From Mycobacterium marseillense (lineage in GTDB: Bacteria > Actinomycetota > Actinomycetes > Mycobacteriales > Mycobacteriaceae): 64,000 bases of DNA. The stretch's first letter is position 1; each line of letters begins with the position of its first letter. The stretch is taken from contig NZ_AP022584.1 in assembly GCF_010731675.1 (NCBI RefSeq), positions 4,216,001-4,280,000 of the forward strand. The letters are read 5' to 3'. Below, in pieces: positions 25,647 through 34,321 of this stretch. The position numbers were made by a program, and so were the translations under genes. A model generated the notes under the pieces. It saw only the letters and a list, made by a program, of their open reading frames with translations. It searched no databases and had not been told where the DNA came from.

Positions 25647-26954
25647 TGCTTTCATCGCCAGGTAGTGGTCGGCGAGGGCGGGCGCCAGTTCGGCGGGCGG
25701 AGCGTCGACGACTTCCACCCCGGAGCGGCGCAGCCGCGTGGCCATGGTGCCGCGATCGTTGCGGGATCGTTCGGCGGCGGCGGCGTCGTACACCGCCGCG
25801 GCGTCCGAGCGGCCGGCGGCCATCTGGTCGACCCGGGGGTCGGAGACCGCGGCCAGCAGCAGGTGGTGCTTGGCCGACAGCTGCGGCAGCACGGGTAGCA
25901 GCCCCTCGTCGAGGGCGGTTGGATTGAGGTCGGTCAGCAGCACCACCAGCGAGCGCCGGCGCGCCCGCAGCGCGATCGCGGAAGCCATTGCCCGCCAATC
26001 GGATTCGACGAGCGTGGGCTGCAGGGGCGCCATCGCGTCGACGAGCTGGGCGAGCAGTTCGGTGCGCGAGGCGCCGAAGACGCCGGCCCGGCTCACCCGG
26101 TCGTGGGCCAGGAAGTCGACATTGTCGCCCGCCCGCGACGCGAGCGCGGCCAGCAGCAGGGCGGCATCCATCGACCAGTCCAGCCGCGGCCAGCCCGCGG
26201 GATCGGAGGCGGTCGGGTCGACGCCCACCCGGCCCGCCGCGGTGCGGCCGGTGTCGAGCACGATCACCACGCGCCGGTCGCGTTCGGGGCGCCAGGTGCG
26301 CACCACCACGTCGGCGCGGCGCGCGGTGGCGCGCCAATCGATCGAGCGCACGTCGTCGCCGACGACATACTCTCGCAGCGAATCGAATTCGGTTCCCTGC
26401 CCGCGCACCAGGGTGGGCAGCAGGCCGTCGATCTCGCGCAGCCTGGCGAGGCGCGACGGCAGATGCTTGCGCGACAGAAATGGTGGCAGCACCCGTAGCT
26501 GGCCGGGCACCGATTGCGAACCTTGCCGTCCCGCCAGGCCCAGGGGCCCGATCGATCGCGCGGTGATCACCGTGGCGCGCTGGTCGCCGCGGCGCACCGG
26601 TTCGAGTCGGGTCGCGACGTGCTGATCGTGCCCGGCGGGGATGTCCACCGGGTGGGTGCGCGGGTGCGCTCGCGCGCTGGGCGGCCACGCGTCACGGATC
26701 TGGCCGCGGAACCGGCGCCGGCCGTCGTTGTGGATCGACAGCTCACAATCCACCTGCTGCCCCAGTCGGGCGGAGCGATCCGGAGAGCGGACGTAGCGCA
26801 GGCTGGTGGTGCGGGCCGCCAATCCGACGTCGACGGCGACGGCGACGGCCAGTGCCACCAGCAAGGCCACGAAAGCCGTTGCCGGCCAAGGTGAGACGGC
26901 GATGGGCAGGACGCAGATCAGCGCGACCAGCCCGGTGCGTCCGGTCAGGACCAC
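25632..26954 (-). CDS. DUF58 domain protein
   Basis: 440 residues, counterpart of Rv3693. Two N-terminal transmembrane helices (LVALICVLPIAVSPWPATAFVALLVALAV region, residues 9-38) are followed by the DUF58 signature SLREYVVGDDVRSIDWRATAR and a von Willebrand A-like fold (VIVLDTGRTAAGR). DUF58 proteins work with MoxR AAA ATPases in chaperone-like maturation systems. The GTG start overlaps the moxR stop by one base. Confidence 0.88.
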   Translation of the reverse strand: MVLTGRTGLVALICVLPIAVSPWPATAFVALLVALAVAVAVDVGLAARTTSLRYVRSPDRSARLGQQVDCELSIHNDGRRRFRGQIRDAWPPSARAHPRTHPVDIPAGHDQHVATRLEPVRRGDQRATVITARSIGPLGLAGRQGSQSVPGQLRVLPPFLSRKHLPSRLARLREIDGLLPTLVRGQGTEFDSLREYVVGDDVRSIDWRATARRADVVVRTWRPERDRRVVIVLDTGRTAAGRVGVDPTASDPAGWPRLDWSMDAALLLAALASRAGDNVDFLAHDRVSRAGVFGASRTELLAQLVDAMAPLQPTLVESDWRAMASAIALRARRRSLVVLLTDLNPTALDEGLLPVLPQLSAKHHLLLAAVSDPRVDQMAAGRSDAAAVYDAAAAERSRNDRGTMATRLRRSGVEVVDAPPAELAPALADHYLAMKATGRL

Positions 26955-27931
26955 TAGCGTGGCACCGGAACCGACGCCAGAATCCCGTCGAGCACGCCGT
27001 CGGGCGTGGCGCCCTCGAGTTCGGCTTCGGGTCGCAGCATCACCCGGTGCCGCAGCGTCGGGCGGGCCATGGCCTTCACGTCGTCGGGGGTGACGTAGTT
27101 GCGGCCCGACAGCCAGGACCAGGAGCGCGCCGTGGCCAACAAAGCCGTCGCCCCGCGGGGGGACGCGCCCAGCTGCAGCGCGGGGGAAGACCGGGTGGCC
27201 CCGACGATATCGACGATGTAGCCGAGCACCTCGTCGGCGACCAGCACGTGCCGTACGGCGTCGCGGCCGGCGGCCAGGTCGGAGGGCCCGGCCACCGGCT
27301 TGATCGCCGACAGGTCGCGGGGGTCGAAGCCGTGCGCATGCCGGTGCAGGATGGCGATCTCGGCGTCGCGCGGGGGCAGCGTCACATTCAGTTTGAGGAG
27401 AAAGCGATCCAGTTGGGCCTCAGGCAGCTGGTAGGTGCCCTCGTACTCGACCGGGTTCTGTGTCGCGGCGACGATGAAGGGGTCCGGCAGCGGCTGGGAT
27501 TCGCCCTCGACGCTGACCTGACGCTCCTCCATCGCCTCGAGCAGCGCGGCCTGGGTCTTGGGTGGGGTGCGGTTGATCTCGTCGGCGAGCAGCAGGTTGG
27601 TGAACACCGGACCGGGCCGGAACACGAACGCGGCGGTGCGCGCGTCGTACACCAGGGAACCCGTCACGTCGCCGGGCATCAGGTCGGGGGTGAACTGCAC
27701 CCGCTTGAACTCCAGTTGCAACGCCGCGGACAGGGCCCGGACCAGCAGTGTCTTCGCCACTCCCGGAACGCCTTCCAGCAGCACATGCCCGCGGCACAGC
27801 AGCGCGATCACCAGTCCGCTAACCACGCCCTCCTGCCCGACGACGGCCTTGGCGAGTTCGGCGCGCAACGCCAGCAGCGCCTCGCGTGCCGATTCGGCGG
27901 TGGGGGACTCGGCGGTTGACGGTTGTGTCAC
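26954..27931 (-). CDS. moxR2: MoxR-family AAA ATPase
   Basis: 325 residues, counterpart of Rv3692. Walker A is GVPGVAKTLLVRAL, Walker B LLADEINRTPPKTQAALLEAM, and sensor 1 FIVAATQNPVEYEGTYQLPEAQLDRF. MoxR ATPases act as chaperones for metal-centre or complex assembly with vWA/DUF58 partners. The start overlaps the stop of the DUF4350 gene (ATGA), and the stop overlaps the DUF58 start, so this is a single operon running down from 30911. Confidence 0.94.
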   Translation of the reverse strand: MTQPSTAESPTAESAREALLALRAELAKAVVGQEGVVSGLVIALLCRGHVLLEGVPGVAKTLLVRALSAALQLEFKRVQFTPDLMPGDVTGSLVYDARTAAFVFRPGPVFTNLLLADEINRTPPKTQAALLEAMEERQVSVEGESQPLPDPFIVAATQNPVEYEGTYQLPEAQLDRFLLKLNVTLPPRDAEIAILHRHAHGFDPRDLSAIKPVAGPSDLAAGRDAVRHVLVADEVLGYIVDIVGATRSSPALQLGASPRGATALLATARSWSWLSGRNYVTPDDVKAMARPTLRHRVMLRPEAELEGATPDGVLDGILASVPVPR

Positions 27932-29067
27932 GGGCGTGCGACCTGCCTTTCGATGTCGTCGAGCGCACGGGCAAGTTGTAACAGGTCATGGTCGGTCGTC
28001 GGGGGCGGACCGAACAGATGGTAGGAGACGAACCCGGGATCGGAACCGGTGCGCTGGGCCACGGTGGACACCACCGCCGCCGGTGCGGCGCCCGCGCCCA
28101 GGCCGAGTCGCGGCAGCAGCCGCGCCACCGCGGCCGCGCGCAGCGCCGCGGCGGCGCGATCGCGTGCCCGCCGGGACCGATACAGTCGGCCGCGCCCCTC
28201 GACGGTCTCCGACGCGCGCACCACCACCGGCAACTCCTCGGCCACCAACGGGCCGGGCCGGCGACCCTTCCACGCGGCGACCAGCAGCACCACCAGCGCC
28301 AGTTGCCACACGATCCAGCTCACGTTGGGTGGAATCAGGTCGAAAAGTGATGCCTTGGCCGAGGATTCACCCTCGACGTGATGGGGTGTGTACCACACGA
28401 GCCGCGGCCGGTCCCCGGCCAGGTTCATCGCCAGCGCGGCGTTGCCCGCTTGCAACAGGCTGCCGTTGGTCATGAAGTCTGTGCTGCCGACCGCGGTGAC
28501 GACCCGCCCGCCGTCCCGGAAGCGGATCAGCGCGCCTTCGTAGCAGCGGGCCATCGCCCGACCGTCCTTGGCCTTATAGGTGTTCGTCGGGCCGAACCGG
28601 ACCGAACCGGACCGAACCGCTTCGCGCAGAGTGCAATTCGGCTCGCTGTCGAAACCGCTGGCGCCGGACACATCAATGCCCGGCAGCAGCGCCTCGCGGA
28701 CCCTCGTCGTCGGTTCCACCAGCAGCAGATCCGAATGGATCTTGCCCAGCCGGTCGGCCACCGCGTCGCTCAGATACTGGCTCTGGGCCACCAGGATCAG
28801 CGCGTCGGGGCGCGCCGCGCGTTCGACGTCGGCGATGTTGTCGGCCACGACGACGTCGACGCCGGCGTTGCGGAGCAACTCCACCAGTGCATGCGCGCCG
28901 TCCGGGCCGGTCGACGCCGGATCCATCCGCGCGCCCGGGCGCGGCGCGGTCAGGTAGGCATCGACCCCGGCGATGACGGCGAGCACCAGCAGGATGACGA
29001 CCACCCAGCGCCAGGAGCGCCGGCGCCGGGGCGCGGTTTGTTGGTGGGCATCGGTGATCGTGGCCAT
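27928..29067 (-). CDS. DUF4350 domain membrane protein
   Basis: 379 residues from the ATG at 29067, which overlaps the upstream stop (TGATG); a longer frame to 29382 is an artefact over that gene. Counterpart of Rv3691. It has an N-terminal helix (WVVVILLVLAVIAGVDAYL), an extracytoplasmic DUF4350 domain (TGPDGAHALVELLRNAGVDV, ALILVAQSQYLS), a second helix near NVSWIVWQLALVVLLVAAW, and a cytoplasmic tail. A 10-bp tandem repeat lies inside the coding sequence at 28592-28619. Part of the MoxR operon. Confidence 0.85.
   Translation of the reverse strand: MATITDAHQQTAPRRRRSWRWVVVILLVLAVIAGVDAYLTAPRPGARMDPASTGPDGAHALVELLRNAGVDVVVADNIADVERAARPDALILVAQSQYLSDAVADRLGKIHSDLLLVEPTTRVREALLPGIDVSGASGFDSEPNCTLREAVRSGSVRFGPTNTYKAKDGRAMARCYEGALIRFRDGGRVVTAVGSTDFMTNGSLLQAGNAALAMNLAGDRPRLVWYTPHHVEGESSAKASLFDLIPPNVSWIVWQLALVVLLVAAWKGRRPGPLVAEELPVVVRASETVEGRGRLYRSRRARDRAAAALRAAAVARLLPRLGLGAGAAPAAVVSTVAQRTGSDPGFVSYHLFGPPPTTDHDLLQLARALDDIERQVARP
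28592..28619. repeat. 10-bp tandem repeat inside the DUF4350 gene
   Basis: CCGAACCGGA is repeated 2.8 times. Because the unit is not a multiple of three, gain or loss of one copy would shift the frame of the protein around residues encoding RSGSVRFGP. Confidence 0.85.
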
Positions 29068-29720
29068 CACCGCACCTGCGCCCACGAGTCGGGGACGGCG
29101 GGGCTGCCGGCCCCCGCCGGGACCCCCTGCCAGCGGGACCGCAAGTGGTCGTCGAGGTCGGCGATCATCTGGTAGGCGTTCTGGGTTCCGGGCTGCTCGC
29201 CGTAGGTGACGTCGTTGAAAGCCGTTGCTGCTTGCGACAATTCGCCGGCAAGGTGGGGCAGCGCGGCGCCGGCGTCGCGAGCCAGCTCGTTGGCGGTGCG
29301 GCCGGGCGCGGCCGCCAGCACACCGGTCTCCTCGAGCTGGCGGGCGACGGCGCGTAGCCGGTGGCGTATCGCCGCCGCCCAATCGCCCTGGGCCGCATAG
29401 CCCTCGGCCGTCGCGCGATGCTGGGCGGCCGTCAGCTGCGCGGCCTCGAACAGCAGATGGTCACCGCCGCGGCGGGCGCGCATGGTGCGCCGCGCGACGT
29501 GGACGGCGACCACCACCGCGATCGCCAGCAGGATCAGAAGCACTGTCGCCGTGAACCATCCGCCCGGCACCGTCGACGCCTTGTGCAGCATCCGGTAGAT
29601 CAGGTCGTTGAGCCAGTCGAGGAACTGGTCGCCGGCCGAACCCTTGGAATAGATCGGCTTGTCGAGTTCGTCCTGCGCGGCGCGGTGCGCGGCATCGCGG
29701 TCGATGTCGATGGAAGGCAT
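29067..29720 (-). CDS. DUF4129 domain membrane protein
   Basis: 217 residues, counterpart of Rv3690. One transmembrane helix (WFTATVLLILLAIAVVVAVHVA) separates a short outside segment from a cytoplasmic DUF4129 domain with AEGYAAQGDWAAAIRHRLRAVARQLEETGVL and the PGRTANELARDAG motif. DUF4129 domains are typical partners of MoxR/DUF58 systems and of transglutaminase-like proteins. The start is 24 bases after the next upstream gene's stop, in the same operon. Confidence 0.86.
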   Translation of the reverse strand: MPSIDIDRDAAHRAAQDELDKPIYSKGSAGDQFLDWLNDLIYRMLHKASTVPGGWFTATVLLILLAIAVVVAVHVARRTMRARRGGDHLLFEAAQLTAAQHRATAEGYAAQGDWAAAIRHRLRAVARQLEETGVLAAAPGRTANELARDAGAALPHLAGELSQAATAFNDVTYGEQPGTQNAYQMIADLDDHLRSRWQGVPAGAGSPAVPDSWAQVR

Positions 29721-29744
29721 GCTCAGCTAGTCCTCGCTCGGCCG

Positions 29745-30911
29745 TTACTGCGGCCGCGTGAGCCAGAGATGGTCGGTGGAAGCGGCCGCGTAGGGTCCCT
29801 GGGCGGCTCCGGTCTGCAATACCAGGTCGAACGCCTCGGCGCGCATCCGGCGGTCGGTGTAGAGCAGCACGATGACTCCGGCGTTGAACGGTGCGGTGAT
29901 GATCTCGCCGATCGCCGCCCCCACGGACAGAATCGCGGTGCTGATCAAGAAAGCCGCGCCGGACGAGGTGATCTGGAAAAACTGGCCGGCGATGCTGAAC
30001 GGTACCGCGACGGCGTTCGCGACGATGGAGGCCACCAGGAAAGTGAGCGTGCGGATGCCCAGCACCCGCCAGAAGCCGTTGCGGATCAGCTTGAACGATC
30101 GCGTGATCGCGTCGAGCACGGGGAGCCGCTCCAGCACGATCAGCACCGGGGCGAACAGCACCACCGTGTACAGGTACACCAGCGCCGCGACGACGGCCAG
30201 CACCAGCGGGATGCCGAACACCACGGCCGCCGCCGCGCTGCCGATGGCCGCCAGCACCCCGATGATCACCGCGACCAGTCCGGCGAGGGCGGCCACCACG
30301 ACGGCCTCGACCAGCGCCAGGCCGAGCAGGGCCGGCAGCCGCCCGCGAATCCTGGCCCAGGTTTCGCCGATGGTGATCGGCGACCCGAACACCGCCCGCC
30401 CGACGATGACGGTGAGCATTCCGGACAACAGCATGCCGCCCAGCCAGCCGACGAGGAGGCCGGCACCCACCGACGCTGTCCAGGCGCCCAGGACCCCCGC
30501 GGTCAAGGTGTCGGACTCGCCGGTGGTGAACCGGTCGTGGGCGGCCAACGGCCCGAAGAAGGCGACCTTGGTGATGATCTGCATGACCACCACGACGATC
30601 GCGGTCAGGCCCAACGTCGCTTTCGGATTGGCGCGGACGTAGCCGACCGCGCCGTTGAAGATGTCGCCGAGGGTGAGCGGCCGCAGCGGGATGATGCCGG
30701 GTTTGACCGTGCCGTAGCCCGGCGGCGGCCCGAAGGGGGGCGGCGGCCCGTAGCCCGGCGACCCGTAGCCCGGCGGGGGTGGATAACCCGGCGGGGGCGC
30801 GTAGCCCGGCGGGGGACCATAGGTCGGGTAAGGCGGGGGCGGGCCGTATTGAGGTGGTGGGCCATACGCCGGCGGCGGGCCAACCGGATAACCAGGCGGC
30901 GGCGCGCTCAC
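29745..30911 (-). CDS. Multi-pass membrane protein with Pro/Gly/Tyr-rich N-terminus
   Basis: 388 residues from a GTG at 30911, counterpart of Rv3689. The first 80 residues are low-complexity (GYPPPPGYGSPGYGPPPPFG), then LRPLTLGDIFNGAVGYVRANPKATL leads into about six transmembrane helices, as in the DUF7544/glycerophosphoryl-diester-like membrane domain proteins. The start is uncertain: a 22-codon frame, MEPMTNDAPGCRASLQGLGVR, ends in a TGA that overlaps this GTG (GTGA). It is either an upstream coupling peptide or the true N-terminus separated by a frameshift. First gene of the MoxR operon. Confidence 0.75.
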   Translation of the reverse strand: MSAPPPGYPVGPPPAYGPPPQYGPPPPYPTYGPPPGYAPPPGYPPPPGYGSPGYGPPPPFGPPPGYGTVKPGIIPLRPLTLGDIFNGAVGYVRANPKATLGLTAIVVVVMQIITKVAFFGPLAAHDRFTTGESDTLTAGVLGAWTASVGAGLLVGWLGGMLLSGMLTVIVGRAVFGSPITIGETWARIRGRLPALLGLALVEAVVVAALAGLVAVIIGVLAAIGSAAAAVVFGIPLVLAVVAALVYLYTVVLFAPVLIVLERLPVLDAITRSFKLIRNGFWRVLGIRTLTFLVASIVANAVAVPFSIAGQFFQITSSGAAFLISTAILSVGAAIGEIITAPFNAGVIVLLYTDRRMRAEAFDLVLQTGAAQGPYAAASTDHLWLTRPQ

Positions 30912-31035
30912 CGAACCCCGAGGCCTTGCAAACTCGCTCTGCAGCCGGGCGCGTCGTTCGTCATGGGCTCCATCCTGTCGGCGGTCGTGGCATTTCACAA
31001 TGTTGAGCGCGTTCACCGCGCGTAGCGTCTCAGGC

Positions 31036-31500
31036 ATGGCGGAACTCAAATCCCGGCTCCGGACGGACCTGACCGCGGCGATGAAGGCCCAGGACAAGCT
31101 CCGGACGGCCACCCTGCGCATGCTGCTGGCCGCGATCCAAACCGAGGAAGTGTCCGGTAAGCAGGCCAAAGAGCTGACCGACGACGAGGTCATCAAGGTG
31201 CTGGCCAAGGAATCGCGCAAACGCGGCGAATCCGCGGAGATCTACACCCAGAACGGGCGCGGAGACCTCGCCGCCAACGAGCACGCCGAGGCCCGGATCA
31301 TCGACGAGTACCTGCCGACGCCCCTCACGGAGGCCGAGGTGGCCGACGTCGCCGACACCGCGATCGCGCAGGTGGCCGAGGAAATCGGCGAGCGCCCGAG
31401 CATGAAACAGATGGGGATGGTGATGAAGGCCGCCACCGCGATCGCGGCCGGCAAGGCCGACGGTGCCCGCTTGTCGGCCGCCGTCAAAGAGCGCCTTTAG
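31036..31500 (+). CDS. GatB/YqeY domain protein
   Basis: 154 residues, counterpart of Rv3688c. YqeY-like proteins share the tRNA-binding tail domain of GatB, but their function is unsettled. Family features are LKSRLRTDLTAAMKAQDKLRTATLRMLLAAI, the VIKVLAKESRKRGES helix, and ERPSMKQMGMVMKAA near the C-terminus. I took the ATG at 31036; an upstream start at 31000 lacks support. It is divergent from the MoxR block and precedes the block of genes added at this locus. Confidence 0.92.
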   Translation: MAELKSRLRTDLTAAMKAQDKLRTATLRMLLAAIQTEEVSGKQAKELTDDEVIKVLAKESRKRGESAEIYTQNGRGDLAANEHAEARIIDEYLPTPLTEAEVADVADTAIAQVAEEIGERPSMKQMGMVMKAATAIAAGKADGARLSAAVKERL

Positions 31501-31521
31501 CCGCACCGGTTCGGCGGTGTC

Positions 31522-31546
31522 GTTTGCCCTCGGGGCAGCCGGGTAC
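31522..31546 (+). promoter_or_regulatory. SigF-like promoter for the F420-type oxidoreductase
   Basis: GTTT (31522-31525), 15-base spacer, GGGTAC (31541-31546) closely matches the mycobacterial SigF consensus GTTT-N15-17-GGGTAT. The expected transcription start falls within a few bases of the ATG at 31557, so the mRNA may be nearly leaderless. Confidence 0.65.
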
Positions 31547-31556
31547 CCAACTGCGC

Positions 31557-32543
31557 ATGACCAATTTTGGCTACACTTTGATGACCGAACAGAGTGGACC
31601 CAAAGAGCTTGTCCAGTATGCCATTTCGGCCGAACAGCGCGGTTTCGACTTTCACGTCTGCAGTGATCACTTCTCACCGTGGCTCAGCTCGCAGGGACAC
31701 GCGCCCAACGCCTGGACGGTTCTGGGGGCGGTGGCGCAGGCCACCGAACGGGTGGACCTCTACACCTATGTGACGTGTCCGACGATGCGGTATCACCCCG
31801 CCATCGTCGCCCAGCAGGCCGCGACCGTGCAGATCCTGTCCGACGGCCGGTTCACCCTGGGCCTGGGCAGTGGGGAAAACCTCAACGAGCACGTCGTCGG
31901 CAAGGGCTGGCCGGCCGTCACCCGTCGCCAGGACATGCTGCGTGAGGCCATCAAGATCATCCGGGAACTGTTCGGCGGGCAGCTGGTGGACTTCACCGGC
32001 GACTACTTCCAGGTCGACTCCGCGCGGCTGTGGGACGTGCCCGACGTCCCGGTCGGCATCGGGGTGGCCATCGGCGGCACCAAGGCGATCGACAAGTTCG
32101 CCAAGCTGGCCGACCACCTGATCGCCACCGAACCGAAGGCCGAGCTCGTCCACGGCTGGCACGGCGCCCGGCAGGCCGCCAACCTGGCCGGTGGCGGCCG
32201 GGTGATCGGCCAGATACCGGTGTGCTGGGACCCCGACCGCGACACGGCCGTCAAACGCGCGCACGATCAGTTCCGCTGGTTTGCCGGCGGCTGGAAGGTG
32301 AACGCCGACCTGCCGACCCCGGCCGGCTTTGCGGGCGCGACCCAGTTCGTCCGCCCCGAAGACGTCGCCGACACCATTCCCTGCGGCCCCGACCTCGACG
32401 CCATCGTCGAGGGCGTCCGGCCCTACTGGGAAGCCGGGTTCACCGACATCGCGCTCATCCAGATCGGCGGGGACACCCAGGAGCGGTTCCTCAAAGAGGC
32501 CGCCGAGCCGTTGCTCGCCGCGCTGCGTGAGGCAGCGAACTGA
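31557..32543 (+). CDS. LLM-class F420-dependent oxidoreductase
   Basis: 328 residues. The luciferase-like TIM-barrel fold and the closeness to F420-dependent glucose-6-phosphate-dehydrogenase-like proteins (TIGR03557 type) are seen in FHVCSDHFSPWLSSQGHAP, YVTCPTMRYHPAIVAQQAATV, FTLGLGSGENLNEHVVGKGWP and RRQDMLREAIKIIRELF. The expected cofactor is F420; the substrate is unknown. I chose the ATG at 31557 rather than 31524, since the longer form would start inside the predicted promoter. In M. tuberculosis no such gene lies between Rv3688c and Rv3687c, so the block starting here is an addition. Confidence 0.88.
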   Translation: MTNFGYTLMTEQSGPKELVQYAISAEQRGFDFHVCSDHFSPWLSSQGHAPNAWTVLGAVAQATERVDLYTYVTCPTMRYHPAIVAQQAATVQILSDGRFTLGLGSGENLNEHVVGKGWPAVTRRQDMLREAIKIIRELFGGQLVDFTGDYFQVDSARLWDVPDVPVGIGVAIGGTKAIDKFAKLADHLIATEPKAELVHGWHGARQAANLAGGGRVIGQIPVCWDPDRDTAVKRAHDQFRWFAGGWKVNADLPTPAGFAGATQFVRPEDVADTIPCGPDLDAIVEGVRPYWEAGFTDIALIQIGGDTQERFLKEAAEPLLAALREAAN

Positions 32544-32560
32544 TCGGCGGGAAGGCAACG

Positions 32561-32932
32561 ATGAGCGCCCGATCAGACGGCACCACAGCCACATTGGTCA
32601 AGGCGCTCGGCGGTGTCAGCTTCGCCCTGGGCATCAGCGAACTGGTGGCACCGGGGAAAGTCGCGGCGATCGCGGGTGTGGACGACACGGCCCGGACGCG
32701 GCGGGTGATCCGCGCGCTCGGAGTGCGCGAATGCGGCCACGGCGCGGCGTTGCTGGGCGGTCCCGACAAGCTGGTGTGGACGCGCGTGGGCGGGGATGTC
32801 CTGGACATGGCCCTGTTGGTCGCGGGTGTTGCCGCCCGGGGCCCCGGGCGGCGGCGCCAGGGCATCATCTGTGCGGCCGTCCTTTCCGGGATCGGAGCCC
32901 TGGACCTCTATACGGCGTTGCGGACTCTTTGA
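32561..32932 (+). CDS. Small membrane protein (DUF4267-like)
   Basis: 123 residues with three or four predicted helices: ALGGVSFALGISELVAPG, VRECGHGAALLGGP, GGDVLDMALLVAGVAA, and GIICAAVLSGIGALDLYTAL. The pattern of a membrane region with IRALGVRECGHG resembles the N-terminal part of cyclase/dehydrase-like membrane proteins and DUF4267. No function can be given. It follows the oxidoreductase by 17 bases with a GGGAAGG ribosome site, so the two share an mRNA. Confidence 0.72.
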   Translation: MSARSDGTTATLVKALGGVSFALGISELVAPGKVAAIAGVDDTARTRRVIRALGVRECGHGAALLGGPDKLVWTRVGGDVLDMALLVAGVAARGPGRRRQGIICAAVLSGIGALDLYTALRTL

Positions 32933-32970
32933 TCCGAGATGAATCGTCGATCGCAGGAAGGAAAACGGCG

Positions 32971-33525
32971 ATGTCAAACGAACTGCAAGGAAAGAAAATA
33001 GCGTTTCTCGCGGCCGACGGTGTGGAAAAGGTTGAACTCGAACAACCGCGCGCGGCGCTGCAAGAGGCCGGCGCGCACATCGAAGTGCTGTCGCTCAAGG
33101 ACGGCGAAATCCAGGCGCGCAACCATGATCTCGAGCCGGCCGGGACCTTCGCCGTCGATCGGAAAGTGTCGGAGGCCTCAGTGGACGAATTCGACGGCCT
33201 CGTGCTCCCGGGTGGCACCGTGAACCCGGACAAGCTGCGCATGGACGACGACGCCGTCTCGTTCGTCCGTGATTTCGTCAGGTCGGGGAAACCGGTGGCC
33301 GCCATCTGTCACGGACCCTGGACGCTGGTGGAAGCCGGTGTGGCAGTGGGCCGCAAGCTGACGTCCTACGCAAGCATCCGCACGGATCTGCGCAACGCGG
33401 GCGCCCACGTCGTCGACGAAGAGGTGGTCGTCGACGGCAATTTGATCACCAGTCGGTCGCCATCGGACCTCCCGGCCTTCTGCGCGGCGATCCTCAAGCA
33501 GTTTGCCCATGCGACGGCCGGTTAG
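32971..33525 (+). CDS. DJ-1/PfpI family protein
   Basis: 184 residues. The DJ-1/PfpI core is clear: KIAFLAADGVEKVELEQPRAAL with the conserved Glu, FDGLVLPGGTVNPDKLR, and the nucleophile elbow VAAICHGPWTLVEAGV with Cys followed by His. ITSRSPSDLPAFCAAIL closes the fold. Members act as deglycases, chaperones or proteases under stress; this one looks like the general stress (YhbO/PfpI) branch. An AGGAAGG site precedes the ATG. It is probably the third gene of the SigF-type transcript starting near 31550. Confidence 0.9.
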   Translation: MSNELQGKKIAFLAADGVEKVELEQPRAALQEAGAHIEVLSLKDGEIQARNHDLEPAGTFAVDRKVSEASVDEFDGLVLPGGTVNPDKLRMDDDAVSFVRDFVRSGKPVAAICHGPWTLVEAGVAVGRKLTSYASIRTDLRNAGAHVVDEEVVVDGNLITSRSPSDLPAFCAAILKQFAHATAG

Positions 33526-33549
33526 CCATGGCCACTTTTCGGCCGGTCG

Positions 33550-33575
33550 GTTTGAATGCCTTGGTTTGCGGGCAT
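33550..33575 (+). promoter_or_regulatory. SigF-like promoter for the methyltransferase-CDGSH pair
   Basis: GTTT (33550-33553), 16-base spacer, GGGCAT (33570-33575). One base differs from the GGGTAT consensus. It lies about 57 bases before the GTG of the methyltransferase. Confidence 0.45.
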
Positions 33576-33631
33576 TATCCCGCCAGGCCGTGATCAGCGG
33601 CGATCCGTATTGGGTTCTCGAAAGGCCAACA

Positions 33632-34321
33632 GTGACGACCACATATCCCGAGCCCGCCGTCTTGCCCACGCAGAACGTCTATCAGCCGCAGGAGGATTCC
33701 AGACTGCTGGTCGACGTGATGCACGACACCGGTCTGATTCCGGGACGGCGAGTTCTGGACCTGTGCACCGGGAGCGGCTTCGTCGCGATCGCGGCGGCGG
33801 CGATGGGCTGCACCGACGCGACGGCCTTCGACATCTGCCCGCAGGCGGTTCGCTGCGCCCGGAGCAACGCCGCGGTTGCCGGCGTCGATGTCGACGTGCG
33901 CGAGGGGTCGTGGATAGCAGCAGTCGAGTGTGCGCCGTTCGACGTCGTGGTGTCGAACCCGCCCTACGTGCCGACGCCGCCCGGTGCCGAGCTGCAAGAA
34001 ATTTGCCCGGCCGCCGGACCGTCGTGGGCCTGGAATGCCGGCCGAGACGGACGGCTGATCCTCGACCCCCTGTGCGAGTCGGCGCCGAAGTTGTTGCGCG
34101 ACGGCGGATCCCTGCTGCTGGTGCACTCGGCGCTCGCCGGTGTCCAGCAGTCGCTGGATTCCCTCAAGTGGGCCGGTATGGACGCGCAAGTGATTGCGTC
34201 GAAATGGATTCCCTTCGGCCCGGTGATGACCTCCCGGGCGCAGTGGCTGGAAGACGTCGGCCTGATCCCGCGCGGACGCCGGGAAGAGGAACTGATCGTG
34301 ATCCGGGCCGAAAAGCGATGA
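33632..34321 (+). CDS. HemK2/MTQ2-like SAM-dependent methyltransferase
   Basis: 229 residues from the GTG at 33632, preceded by AAAGG; the frame is open to 33503 but that part overlaps the promoter. The N-terminal VYQPQEDSRLLVD is typical of HemK2/MTQ2 proteins, motif I is VLDLCTGSGFVAIAAAAMG, and the catalytic NPPY motif appears as VVSNPPYVPTP. The NPPY group methylates amide or amino nitrogens, often glutamine in a GGQ loop. Here the target is unknown. It overlaps the CDGSH gene by ATGA, so the two proteins are made together. Confidence 0.85.
   Translation: MTTTYPEPAVLPTQNVYQPQEDSRLLVDVMHDTGLIPGRRVLDLCTGSGFVAIAAAAMGCTDATAFDICPQAVRCARSNAAVAGVDVDVREGSWIAAVECAPFDVVVSNPPYVPTPPGAELQEICPAAGPSWAWNAGRDGRLILDPLCESAPKLLRDGGSLLLVHSALAGVQQSLDSLKWAGMDAQVIASKWIPFGPVMTSRAQWLEDVGLIPRGRREEELIVIRAEKR

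Noticed and set aside
29067..29382. N-terminal extension of the DUF4350 protein
   Set aside because: It overlaps the DUF4129 gene entirely; the ATG at 29067 coupled to that stop codon is the sensible start.
29361..31025. 554-codon open frame on the plus strand over the MoxR block
   Set aside because: It is antisense to two conserved membrane protein genes and rich in Arg, Gln and His as expected of such shadows.
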